Shown here piece after piece: positions 1-5,882 of a stretch of 9,110 nt of DNA; within the stretch, counting starts at the first letter, position 1; each line of letters begins with the position of its first letter. The notes beneath the pieces were generated by a model that did not search any database, was not told where the DNA came from, and was given only the letters and a program-made list of their open reading frames with translations. Both the position numbers and the translations under genes were made by a program. The DNA is taken from assembly GCA_013694825.1 (NCBI GenBank), contig JACDBR010000061.1, positions 1 to 9,110 on the forward strand, read 5' to 3'. Origin of the DNA: Solirubrobacterales bacterium (lineage in GTDB: Bacteria > Actinomycetota > Thermoleophilia > Solirubrobacterales > 70-9).

Positions 1-737
1 GCGACGCGCTCGAGATCGGCGCCGGCACCGGCTACTTCTCGCTCAACATGCTGGGCTCGGGGATGATCGCGACGGCTACGGCGACGGACATCTCCAGCGG
101 AATGCTCGGCGCGCTCCGCGGGCGGGCCGAGCGCCTCAGCCTCGAGGTCTCGACCACCCGCGCCGATGCCGAGGCGTTGCCCTTCCCAGACGAGAGCTTC
201 GACCTCGTCTTCGGACATGCGGTCCTGCACCACATCCCTGACCTCGACCGCGCCTTCGGCGAGTTCAGGCGGGTCCTGCGCCCCGGCGGCTCGCTCGCCT
301 TCTGCGGCGAGCCCTCGCGCTACGGCGACCGGATAGCCGCGGGGCCCAAGCGAGCTGCGATCTCGCTCGCGCCCCTGTGGCGTCGGGCGCTCGGCGCCCG
401 CGCCCGTCGCTCGCACGCGACGGCCGGGGGCTGGGGCGACTTGGACGAGTGGGCCGTCGACGTCCATGCCTTTCGCCCCGGCGAGCTTCGCCGCTCGCTG
501 GCGGACGCCGGCTTCGACTCGCCGCGGATCCGCGGCGAGGAGCTGCTCTCAAACCTCCACGGATGGCTGGTCCGCACGCTGGAGTCGACGGCCGAGCCGG
601 CCGAGATCCCGGACCGCTGGCGGATGTTCGCCTTTCGCAGCTACCTCGCCCTGCAGCGCGTAGACAGCCGGCTGCTCGAGCCGCATCTGCCCCCCGAGCT
701 CTTCTACAACCTCGTGCTCTCGGCCCGCCGGGCGTGA
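1..737 (+). CDS. Class I SAM-dependent methyltransferase (5' end missing)
   Basis: The gene is already open at the window edge; the first complete codon is at 3 and the visible part is 244 residues ending in TGA at 735-737. It opens directly in the SAM-binding motif I (EIGAGTG, visible residues 4-10). An acidic residue follows at the end of strand 2 (ATD, Asp29), then the motif ADAEALPFPDESFD (about 55-68), LHHIPDLDRAF and the post-motif VLRPGG (91-96). This order is that of the Methyltransf_11/UbiE-like Rossmann fold, which transfers a methyl group from S-adenosylmethionine. The substrate cannot be told: the C-terminal ~140 residues (helical, Arg/Leu-rich) match nothing I can name. An ATG at 48 lies inside motif I, so it is not the start. 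No membrane segment or signal is visible. The gene converges on the cyclase gene with 43 bp between them. The family call is secure; small molecule versus lipid or quinone substrate is open. Confidence 0.88.
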   Translation, partial: DALEIGAGTGYFSLNMLGSGMIATATATDISSGMLGALRGRAERLSLEVSTTRADAEALPFPDESFDLVFGHAVLHHIPDLDRAFGEFRRVLRPGGSLAFCGEPSRYGDRIAAGPKRAAISLAPLWRRALGARARRSHATAGGWGDLDEWAVDVHAFRPGELRRSLADAGFDSPRIRGEELLSNLHGWLVRTLESTAEPAEIPDRWRMFAFRSYLALQRVDSRLLEPHLPPELFYNLVLSARRA

Positions 738-780
738 GCCCGGGCAGGTCGCCGGACCGGGACCGAAGCGCTGCCGCGTT

Positions 781-1923
781 CTAGGCCCTCTCGCCTCCCG
801 CGTCGCTCTTCTCGCCATCGGCGTAGCGGACGTGAAACAGCTTCTGCGGCTCGCCGATCCCCTTCAGCTGGCGCTTGCGGGCGTAGGAGAAGCGCAAGCC
901 CTGATCGTCGGCGAGCTGGTCGTGGAGGGCCTCGGAGCACAGCACGCTGCCCGGCCTGGCGATTGCCGTGATCCGGCTGGCCAGGTTGACGGGCCGCCCG
1001 TAGAAGTCGCCGCCGCGCGGCAGCACCTCGCCGAGCGCAACGCCCGCGCGAAGCTGGGGAAAGTTCTGCTCGCGCTCGGCCGCCCCGACGAGCTCCAGCG
1101 CGGTCACGGCGAGGTCGGTCGGATCCGTGGAGGTCAGCATCGCGGCGTCGCCGATCAGCTTGACCAGCCGGACCCGCCGTCCCGCGACCTCGGCGACCAT
1201 TTCGCTGAGCCGGTCGGTTAGCTCACCCACCTCGCTCACCTCGAGGCGCTCGCCCAGCTTGGTGAAATCGACCAGGTCGGCAAAGCAGACCGCGATCTGC
1301 ATCCCGCCTTCGAGCGCGCCCCCGAGCTGCACTTGATCGACGGCCGCCGAGGCCAGCTGATCACGGGCGTGGAGGCGCAGCGCGTACTCCAGGGCGGGCG
1401 TGAACACCGGCATCAGGTCGCGGGCCGCCGCGGCCATCCGCATCCCCGTTTCGCGCTCCGAGTCGCTGGGCTGCAGCAACGCGCGCCGCCCGACTCCGCT
1501 CAGCGCGGCCGCGACTTGGGACATCGTCACGCCGAGCACGCGGTTGATCTCGAGGATCCCCTGCTCGGGGATCCCGGCATCCATCAGCTGCTTGACCCGA
1601 CTCGCCGCCTCGACGTCGTCGTCGGTGAACGCCCGCTCGTCGTCGCCGGGCTCCGGCATCCCCATGGAGCGCCACATGCGCTCCAACAGCTCGACCGAGA
1701 GCCCGCTCCGCTTGGCGAGCTCGGCGCGGGTCAGCCGCTCGCCGGTGCCTCGGAGGGCGCGCTCGGCCGGCAGCAACGTCAGCCGGTTCGCCGCGACCGC
1801 CTCACGCAGCTCCTCGGTGGAAGCGCCGTCGGCGGAGAGCTCACCGAGCAGCTTGAGCCGCGCCTCGCGCTGCTGCGGGTTGACCCCCTCCAGCAGTCCC
1901 TCGGCCTCGAAATCCACCGCCAT
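781..1923 (-). CDS. Class III adenylate cyclase with Rv1264-like N-terminal regulatory domain
   Basis: A 380-residue soluble protein that should make cAMP from ATP. Residues 1-200 are an all-helical region starting MAVDFEAEGLLEG. It resembles the regulatory half of Mycobacterium tuberculosis Rv1264 (Ad_Cy_reg type), which in Rv1264 inhibits the cyclase in a pH-dependent way. Residues 207-365 are the catalytic domain. All class III key residues are present: metal-binding Asp216 (FADLVD) and Asp259 (KLIGD), adenine-selecting Lys255 and Asp306 (GGDFYG), and transition-state Asn313 and Arg317 (VNLASR). The usual Gly of FADLxGFT is Asp219 here. The Lys/Asp pair favours ATP over GTP. I chose the ATG at 1923 because the protein then begins at the conserved DFEAEGLL stretch. 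An upstream in-frame start at 2058 would overlap the divergent LON-domain gene and adds a low-complexity Arg/Cys-rich tail. A -10-like GACAAT ends 8 nt before the ATG, so the mRNA may be leaderless. As one homodimer-forming polypeptide it probably works without partners. Confidence 0.9.
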   Translation of the reverse strand: MAVDFEAEGLLEGVNPQQREARLKLLGELSADGASTEELREAVAANRLTLLPAERALRGTGERLTRAELAKRSGLSVELLERMWRSMGMPEPGDDERAFTDDDVEAASRVKQLMDAGIPEQGILEINRVLGVTMSQVAAALSGVGRRALLQPSDSERETGMRMAAAARDLMPVFTPALEYALRLHARDQLASAAVDQVQLGGALEGGMQIAVCFADLVDFTKLGERLEVSEVGELTDRLSEMVAEVAGRRVRLVKLIGDAAMLTSTDPTDLAVTALELVGAAEREQNFPQLRAGVALGEVLPRGGDFYGRPVNLASRITAIARPGSVLCSEALHDQLADDQGLRFSYARKRQLKGIGEPQKLFHVRYADGEKSDAGGERA

Positions 1924-1931
1924 GGCCTTGC

Positions 1932-1937
1932 ATTGTC
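1932..1937 (-). promoter_or_regulatory. Putative -10 box of the cyclase gene
   Basis: The minus strand reads GACAAT, with 8 nt (GCAAGGCC) before the ATG at 1923. It matches TATAAT at four of six positions, including the conserved A2 and T6. This spacing would put the transcription start at or next to the ATG (leaderless). No convincing -35 was seen. The box is partly covered by the dyad at 1936-1951. Confidence 0.4.
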
Positions 1938-1951
1938 GTGCCTGGGCACGA
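1936..1951. promoter_or_regulatory. Perfect dyad, candidate operator between cyclase and LON-domain genes
   Basis: TCGTGCC-TG-GGCACGA is a perfect inverted repeat with 7-bp arms and a 2-bp centre. It lies in the 80-bp divergent region and overlaps the upstream edge of the cyclase -10 box. This geometry fits a dimeric repressor site acting mainly on the cyclase promoter. The regulator is unknown. The arm spacing is wrong for a CRP-type site (GTG and CAC are 6, not 8, apart). Confidence 0.45.
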
Positions 1952-1989
1952 TCGGCGGCGCCACGCGGCAGGCAGCCCGTCGCGCGCCC

Positions 1990-1995
1990 TAGAAT
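1990..1995 (+). promoter_or_regulatory. Putative -10 box of the LON-domain gene (leaderless)
   Basis: TAGAAT (five of six to TATAAT) is followed by 8 nt and the ATG at 2004, with no Shine-Dalgarno sequence between. A transcript would begin at about the start codon, a leaderless arrangement common in Actinobacteria. No recognisable -35 hexamer lies 16-18 nt upstream. Confidence 0.55.
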
Positions 1996-2003
1996 CCGGG
2001 TCG

Positions 2004-2648
2004 ATGGCCCCCGAGAGCGGAGGCAACATCGGCGAGCTGCCGATCTTCGAGCTGCCACTCGCGATCGTTCCCGGCGAGCTGGTGCCGCTGCACATCTTCG
2101 AGGAGCGCTACAAGCGCATGATCGGATTCTGCCTCGACGAGGACGAGCCGCTCGGGATCCTGCTGCGAGACGAAGCGGGCGGCGCGCGCCGGATCGGCTG
2201 CAGCGCCCGGGTCACCCAGGTGCTCGAGCGCTTCCCCGACGGCAGGCTCGACGTCGTGGTGACGGGGGAGGCGCCCTTCGTGGTGCTCGAGCGCCACGAG
2301 TCGAGTGAGTACCCGGCCGGCGAGGTCAAGCCGCTGCGCGACGACGAGGAGGCGGGCAGCGACGGCGAGGCCGCGGCGGAGAGCGCTCGCGGGGCGTTCT
2401 CGGCTCTGGTCGAACGGGTCTCCGGCGAGCCTCCCGACCCCTCCGACTTCGAGGACAAGAGCTCCTACGCGCTGGCCGCTCGGGTCGAGCTGCCGCCCGA
2501 GACCAAGCAGCGGCTACTGGAGCTCCGCTCCGAGAGCGAGCGCATGCAGATCCTCGCGAAGGCACTCGGGGCGCTGGTCGAGGCGCTGGCAAAGTCGAAG
2601 CAGATCGCCGAGCGCGCCAAGCTCAACGGCAAGGTCGTCGTCGGCTAG
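2004..2648 (+). CDS. Stand-alone LON substrate-binding-domain protein
   Basis: A 214-residue protein that consists of the N-terminal substrate-binding domain of Lon protease without its AAA+ ATPase or S16 peptidase domains. The family signature is clear at residues 12-40: LPIFELPLAIVPGELVPLHIFEERYKRM. It is followed by GILL and a beta-rich core (about 50-95; RRIGCSARV, then RLDVVVTGEAPFVV). An acidic, Glu/Asp-rich loop (112-128) leads into a helical C-terminal half (130-205) containing LPPETKQRLLEL and a charged helix. That layout matches the LON_substr_bdg domain (PF02190 family). Free-standing members are widespread in bacteria, but their partner and exact role are not established; binding of unfolded or specific protein substrates is the usual guess. 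The ATG at 2004 is chosen because the domain begins just after it and a TAGAAT box lies 8 nt upstream. An earlier in-frame start at 1938 would add a basic, unrelated tail and run through the promoter. Cytosolic; no signal peptide. Confidence 0.88.
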   Translation: MAPESGGNIGELPIFELPLAIVPGELVPLHIFEERYKRMIGFCLDEDEPLGILLRDEAGGARRIGCSARVTQVLERFPDGRLDVVVTGEAPFVVLERHESSEYPAGEVKPLRDDEEAGSDGEAAAESARGAFSALVERVSGEPPDPSDFEDKSSYALAARVELPPETKQRLLELRSESERMQILAKALGALVEALAKSKQIAERAKLNGKVVVG

Positions 2649-2649
2649 C

Positions 2650-2670
2650 CCGCCGAGCTGCGCCCGGCGG
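2650..2670. terminator. Possible bidirectional terminator hairpin between convergent genes
   Basis: CCGCCG (2650-2655) and CGGCGG (2665-2670) form a 6-bp all-GC stem with a 9-nt loop. It sits two bases after the stop of the LON-domain gene and 17 bases after the stop of the opposing gene. There is no T-run on either side, so this is at best a weak GC hairpin terminator. The octamer CGGCTAGC is repeated at 2642-2649 and 2685-2692 and holds both TAG stop codons. Confidence 0.3.
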
Positions 2671-2687
2671 CGCGCCAGCCGCGACGG

Positions 2688-4046
2688 CTAGCGCACCAGC
2701 CGGCTTCGGCCGGTGAAGACCTGCAGCTCGTTGGCGCGAAGCTCGGCCGCCTGAGCGGAGCTCTCCGAGCAGTCGGTGGGGTTGCCCGGGTCTTCATCGA
2801 GCTCGCCCTGATACTCCGGTGCTCCGGTGCACTGGTTGGTCAGCGCGATCAGCCGAACGTGCGTGGCGGCTCGCTTCCTGACCTTGAAGTCGCGCAGGCT
2901 GAGGTCGGGCGAGAGCGGCCTCGGGACGCCGCCCGGGAAGGCGTTCTTCGGGCTCTTGAAGAGGCGCTTGAAGCCGTCGTCACCCTTGCATGGCCCAGAG
3001 CGGCGTGCGTTGCAGGTCTCGATCCGGAAGCGGCGCAGGCCCGCGAACCGGCTTTGGGTCGGATCGGTCGGATCCGGATCGCCGGAGGGCAGAGTGCGCC
3101 GCGGGCGCAGCAGAGCGCTGACCTGGATCCGGCGCAGCAGATGGGCGCGCTTGCCCGCCAGGTCGACGGTGATCTGGGTGCCGCGAACGTCCCCGTCGGG
3201 ACAGCGCGGGTTGTCGGCGAGTTGGGCGGTGATGCTCTCGCGGACGAGCACCTCGCCCGAGGCGGCGTCGACGAAGCTCCGGTAGCCGGTTCCGGCCTGG
3301 CTGTCGATAACGAGCGTCTCGAAGGCCCGGATCGAGCCGCTCCCGGGGATCGGCAGCGCGACGGCGCGGCTTCGCTGCGGGCCGCTGATCGCGCTGACCT
3401 CGAGCTCGGTCCAGCCGTCGCGCTCCTGGCTGGAGGCGATCGCGTTCGCGTCGAGATCGAGCCCGGTCTCGTTCGCCGCGGCGAGCCAGGCCGCGTCGGG
3501 GCTGATCGTCTGATCGCCGCTCAACGAGCCCTCGCCCACGGCCGAGGAGGAGACGTAGGCGACCCTGCCGTCGACGACCCCGACGCTGATCAGCCCGTCA
3601 AGCGTCATCGGCAGCTCGCCGGCCCGCTGCCTGAGGATCACCGCGTGGCCGGAGCCCGCGGCCATCGGCGAGTCGCTGACCAGCTCGAGCCCGCCTGCGG
3701 AGCCCGCGGAGAGCCGGAAGAGCTCGCGGTTGTCCTCGACGAAGCTTCGCGCCGCCGCGACCTCGTCGGCGCCGAGCCCGGTCGCCAGGTAGCCCTCGTC
3801 GTTGATCAGCGACGCCGGCGTGCCGAACTCGTTCCAGGTGACGCGGCTGCCGAGGGCGCCCGCCGCCGCCTGCTGGGCAGCCGTCGGGGCGATCTTCTCG
3901 CCGCGGATGTCGATGTCATCGAGCGCCCGGTGCTCGACGTGGATGTCGCCGACGCCCAGCGCCGTTGGCGGCAGCAACAGGACTGCGGAAAGAGTTGCCG
4001 CCACGAGCGCGGCGACGACGGTCAGGCGACTGGTTGAGCTACGAAT
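2688..4046 (-). CDS. Secreted metalloprotease-propeptide-like protein lacking the peptidase domain
   Basis: A 452-residue exported protein if it starts at the ATT codon 4044-4046. It begins with a textbook signal peptide: short basic n-region (RSSTSR), hydrophobic core LTVVAALVAATLSAVLLL, and an Ala/Gly end at about residue 30. Residues about 68-175 (WNEFGTPASL ... FVEDNRELFRL ... RQRAGELPMTLDGLISVGVVDGRVAYVSSSA) look like the FTP propeptide of fungalysin/thermolysin-type metalloproteases. Residues 240-280 (FETLVIDSQAGTG-YRSFVDAASGEVLVRE ... ADNP) match the region leading into the M36 catalytic domain. No HExxH zinc motif exists anywhere. Instead the chain goes straight into a Cys-containing region (281-452) ending HVRLIALTNQCTG-PEYQGELDEDPGNPTDC and AAELRANELQVF, which recalls C-terminal parts of actinobacterial secreted proteases. 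Six cysteines suit an extracellular fold. Start choice: GGAGG lies 6 nt before ATT, and codon use upstream is poorly biased. Conventional alternatives are TTG 4103, GTG 4115 and TTG 4247. Likely an inhibitor-like or vestigial protein; function unproven. Confidence 0.72.
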   Translation of the reverse strand: MRSSTSRLTVVAALVAATLSAVLLLPPTALGVGDIHVEHRALDDIDIRGEKIAPTAAQQAAAGALGSRVTWNEFGTPASLINDEGYLATGLGADEVAAARSFVEDNRELFRLSAGSAGGLELVSDSPMAAGSGHAVILRQRAGELPMTLDGLISVGVVDGRVAYVSSSAVGEGSLSGDQTISPDAAWLAAANETGLDLDANAIASSQERDGWTELEVSAISGPQRSRAVALPIPGSGSIRAFETLVIDSQAGTGYRSFVDAASGEVLVRESITAQLADNPRCPDGDVRGTQITVDLAGKRAHLLRRIQVSALLRPRRTLPSGDPDPTDPTQSRFAGLRRFRIETCNARRSGPCKGDDGFKRLFKSPKNAFPGGVPRPLSPDLSLRDFKVRKRAATHVRLIALTNQCTGAPEYQGELDEDPGNPTDCSESSAQAAELRANELQVFTGRSRLVR

Positions 4047-4271
4047 GACGACCCTCCGGGTGCCGGCGAGGACGCCACGAGCCCTCGCATCTCTGCCTGC
4101 CAAGAAATTGCGCACCAGGGTCGAACGATGCGCCGGTTCGACGATGGTGCCCGGAGGGGTCCGGCGACGGGAGACTTCGAGGCATGGATGCCGAGCACCA
4201 GGGCCCCATGGATGGGTAGGCCGTCTCCCGGCGGCCGATCCCTCCAAGCATCCGGAAGGCCCGGCGCTCGA
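4047..4271 (-). promoter_or_regulatory. Inverted-repeat-rich leader between the transferase and propeptide-like genes
   Basis: A 225-bp gap that serves as the 3' region of the transferase gene and the 5' region of the secreted-protein gene. CGGGAGAC (4168-4175) pairs with GTCTCCCG (4223-4230). Inside this pair are two palindromes sharing the core CATGGATG: GGCATGGATGCC (4181-4192) and CCCATGGATGGG (4205-4216). A competing 5-bp stem, GGCCG (4219-4223) with CGGCC (4232-4236), would put one arm of the long stem in its loop. A further hairpin, CCGGA-GGGG-TCCGG, lies at 4151-4164. The 9-mer GCACCAGGG occurs at 4112-4120 and 4195-4203. I do not recognise a known riboswitch class. At this GC content several of these could arise by chance. 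No clear -10/-35 pair was found. Confidence 0.3.
4053..4057 (-). promoter_or_regulatory. Shine-Dalgarno sequence pointing to an ATT start
   Basis: The minus strand carries GGAGG (plus-strand CCTCC at 4053-4057), followed by GTCGTC and then ATT at 4046-4044. A 6-nt spacing is ideal, and translation from that ATT begins exactly at a compact signal peptide. No ATG, GTG or TTG lies within the usual distance in this frame. Confidence 0.4.
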
Positions 4272-5825
4272 TCAGGCCTCGGCCACCGCTCCTCCGCGCC
4301 TCGGGTCGCCCGCGGCGCGCGCTAGGCCATCGGGGTCCCGCGCGACCGCGTGGACGCCGCCGAAGAAGACGTTGGGCGCCGGCCAGCGCTCGACCTTCGC
4401 CCCGTCGGCCTCAAGCCGCTCGAGCGCCCGCTCGTCGACCCCCGGCTCGGCCTGGATCTCGCCCTGCTCGAAGTGAACGCGTGGGTGGCGCACCGCGTCG
4501 GCGAGATCGAGCCCATCGTCGATCACCCGCAAGATCACCTGCAGGATCGCCGAGCGAATCCGGTTCGAGCCGCCGCTGCCGAGTCCCAGCTCCAGCCCCG
4601 AGTCGCCGACGACAATGCTCGGAGACATCATCGACGGTATCCGCGTCCCCGGTGGCAGGAGATGAAAGCCGTGCGGATTGAGGTCGTGCTCCCCCAGCAT
4701 GTTGTTGAGGTGGATTCCGGTGCCCGGCACGATGACCCCGGAGCCGCTTCCGTTCGAGCAGGTGACGCTCGCGCACCGACCCTCGACGTCGACGGCAGTG
4801 ACGTGCGTGGTCGAGCCGAGCGCGTCGGCCGGCAGCGCGTCGCCCTCGAGCAGTGGGCCGCCGGCTCCGATTCGCCGGGCCGACTCGTCGATCCGGGCGG
4901 GGTCGAGGAAGCCGGCGGCGAACCCCGGCCTGCCGAGCCCATCGACGAACTCGGTGGTCCGTGCCGCTTGGGCGGCGGCCATGACCCGTACCACGGTCTC
5001 GAGGTCCGAACGCCCGAGCCGCTCTAGCACGGCTAGGGCGAACGCGATCAGGGTTCCGCCCGAGGAGGGAGGTGGGTTCGTGAGCACCTCGCGCCCGCGG
5101 TATCGGGCTCGGATCGGCTCGCGCGCGACCGGCTCGTAGGCGCGCAGGTCGTCGAGCCCGAGCGTGCCTCCCCGCTCGAGCACCCAGTCGGAGAGCCGGC
5201 GGGCGACCTCTCCTTCGTAGAACGGCGCGGCGCCCTCCGCGCCCAGCAGCTCCAGCGCGTCGCCGAGCTCGGGGAAGCGAAACAGGGCCCCGGCCGGATG
5301 CGTCGTTCCGCCGGGCTTGTAGAGCGCGTCGCCTTCAGGCTCAAGCGTCAGGATCGGTCCAAGGATGCGGTTGAAGTAGGCCTGCTCGGCGTTGACGGCC
5401 ACGCCCTCCCGGGCCAGCGAGGCCGCGGGGGCGGCGAGCTCGGCCAATGGAACCGAGCCCCAGCGGCGTGCCGCTTCGGCGAGGCCCGCGGGCACTCCGG
5501 GCACGCCGCAGGAAACGGCCCCGACGCGGAAGCTCTGCGGCACGCGCTCGGTGAACCAGACCTGGGCATCGACCAGCTCGGCGGCGCGCTTCGTGCCGTC
5601 GCGACCGGGCACCTCGACGAAGAAGTCGAGCAGCGTGTCGGCCCCGAAGCCGTGGACCAACAGGTGACCGCCGGCGCCCATGCCCGTCAGCGGGCTCTCA
5701 CAGACGAACGAGGTCATGACTGCGGCGAGCGCGCCGTCGACGGCGTTGCCCCCCGCTCGCATCGCGGTGGCCCCGGCCTCGGCGGTGACTGGGTGCCCAG
5801 CAGCGACCACGCCCCCCGAGCTCAT
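4272..5825 (-). CDS. Gamma-glutamyltransferase-family Ntn-hydrolase, atypical and apparently cytosolic
   Basis: A 517-residue member of the gamma-glutamyltranspeptidase family, made as a precursor that cleaves itself before a threonine nucleophile. The N-terminus carries the family signature GGVVAAGHPVTAEAGATAMRAGGNAVDGALA (4-34). The cleavage site is GSTTHVTAVD, with Thr339 expected to be the nucleophile heading a ~179-residue small subunit. The SMMSP segment (398-402) and GSGGSNRI (416-422, oxyanion glycines) follow. Two features are unusual. No signal peptide precedes the domain, whereas classical bacterial GGTs are periplasmic or secreted. The glutamate-clamping motif DFREMAP of the E. 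coli enzyme is DFFVEVPG here (67-74), so the arginine that binds the glutamyl carboxylate (Arg114 in E. coli) is absent. One serine of the E. coli SSM motif is Met399. Substrate may therefore not be glutathione; another amide or acyl substrate is plausible. The ATG at 5825 follows a -10-like TAGAGT by 7 nt, and upstream sequence gives no other plausible start. It lies 57 bp after ftsZ on the same strand. Confidence 0.87.
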   Translation of the reverse strand: MSSGGVVAAGHPVTAEAGATAMRAGGNAVDGALAAVMTSFVCESPLTGMGAGGHLLVHGFGADTLLDFFVEVPGRDGTKRAAELVDAQVWFTERVPQSFRVGAVSCGVPGVPAGLAEAARRWGSVPLAELAAPAASLAREGVAVNAEQAYFNRILGPILTLEPEGDALYKPGGTTHPAGALFRFPELGDALELLGAEGAAPFYEGEVARRLSDWVLERGGTLGLDDLRAYEPVAREPIRARYRGREVLTNPPPSSGGTLIAFALAVLERLGRSDLETVVRVMAAAQAARTTEFVDGLGRPGFAAGFLDPARIDESARRIGAGGPLLEGDALPADALGSTTHVTAVDVEGRCASVTCSNGSGSGVIVPGTGIHLNNMLGEHDLNPHGFHLLPPGTRIPSMMSPSIVVGDSGLELGLGSGGSNRIRSAILQVILRVIDDGLDLADAVRHPRVHFEQGEIQAEPGVDERALERLEADGAKVERWPAPNVFFGGVHAVARDPDGLARAAGDPRRGGAVAEA

Positions 5826-5832
5826 GCCCGCG

Positions 5833-5838
5833 ACTCTA
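5833..5838 (-). promoter_or_regulatory. Putative -10 box of the transferase gene (leaderless)
   Basis: The minus strand reads TAGAGT (four of six to TATAAT, with T1, A2 and T6 kept), then 7 nt (CGCGGGC) and the ATG at 5825. A weak -35-like TTCGCT (5856-5861) lies 17 nt upstream. There is no Shine-Dalgarno sequence. This suggests the gene has its own promoter rather than depending on ftsZ read-through. Confidence 0.5.
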
Positions 5839-5861
5839 CGCGCCAGGCGGGAACCAGCGAA

Positions 5862-5874
5862 CGGGCAGCGCCCG
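5862..5874 (-). terminator. GC hairpin after ftsZ
   Basis: CGGGC-AGC-GCCCG is a perfect 5-bp GC stem with a 3-nt loop, starting 8 nt past the ftsZ stop on the minus strand. A wider inverted repeat, AGGCGGG (5845-5851) with CCCGCCT (5871-5877), overlaps it. The following minus-strand bases hold scattered T (TTCGCTGGTT) but no real T-run, so termination strength is uncertain. The same bases overlap the -35 area of the next gene and could instead be an operator. Confidence 0.35.
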
Positions 5875-5882
5875 CCTCCGGG

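Noticed and set aside
738..780. Terminator between the methyltransferase and cyclase genes
   Set aside because: Only a 5-bp CCCGG/CCGGG pair (739-743, 757-761) with a 13-nt loop and no T-run; not distinguishable from chance in this GC-rich sequence.
1936..1951. CRP/GlxR-type cAMP receptor site in front of the cyclase (autoregulation)
   Set aside because: CRP-family sites have GTGA-N6-TCAC, so GTG and CAC are 8 apart; here they are 6 apart. The dyad stays, the regulator assignment does not.
1333..1992. 219-residue open frame on the + strand opposite the cyclase
   Set aside because: His/Arg/Gln-rich translation without recognisable domains. It lies wholly antisense to a gene with a full catalytic motif set; typical GC-rich shadow frame.
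2859..4037. 392-residue open frame on the + strand opposite the secreted protein gene
   Set aside because: Low-complexity Arg/Ala/Asp-rich translation. The opposite strand has signal peptide, propeptide-like and Cys-containing regions, so this is a shadow.
4104..4240. Known riboswitch (c-di-AMP ydaO, c-di-GMP GEMM) before the secreted protein gene
   Set aside because: I looked for the conserved cores of both and found none; only generic inverted repeats remain.
4047..4247. 67-residue N-terminal extension of the secreted protein from TTG 4247, and a 70-residue frame from ATG 4251
   Set aside because: Translations are Arg/Pro/His-rich and codon use lacks the window's third-position GC preference. 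The region holds inverted repeats and would bury the signal peptide.
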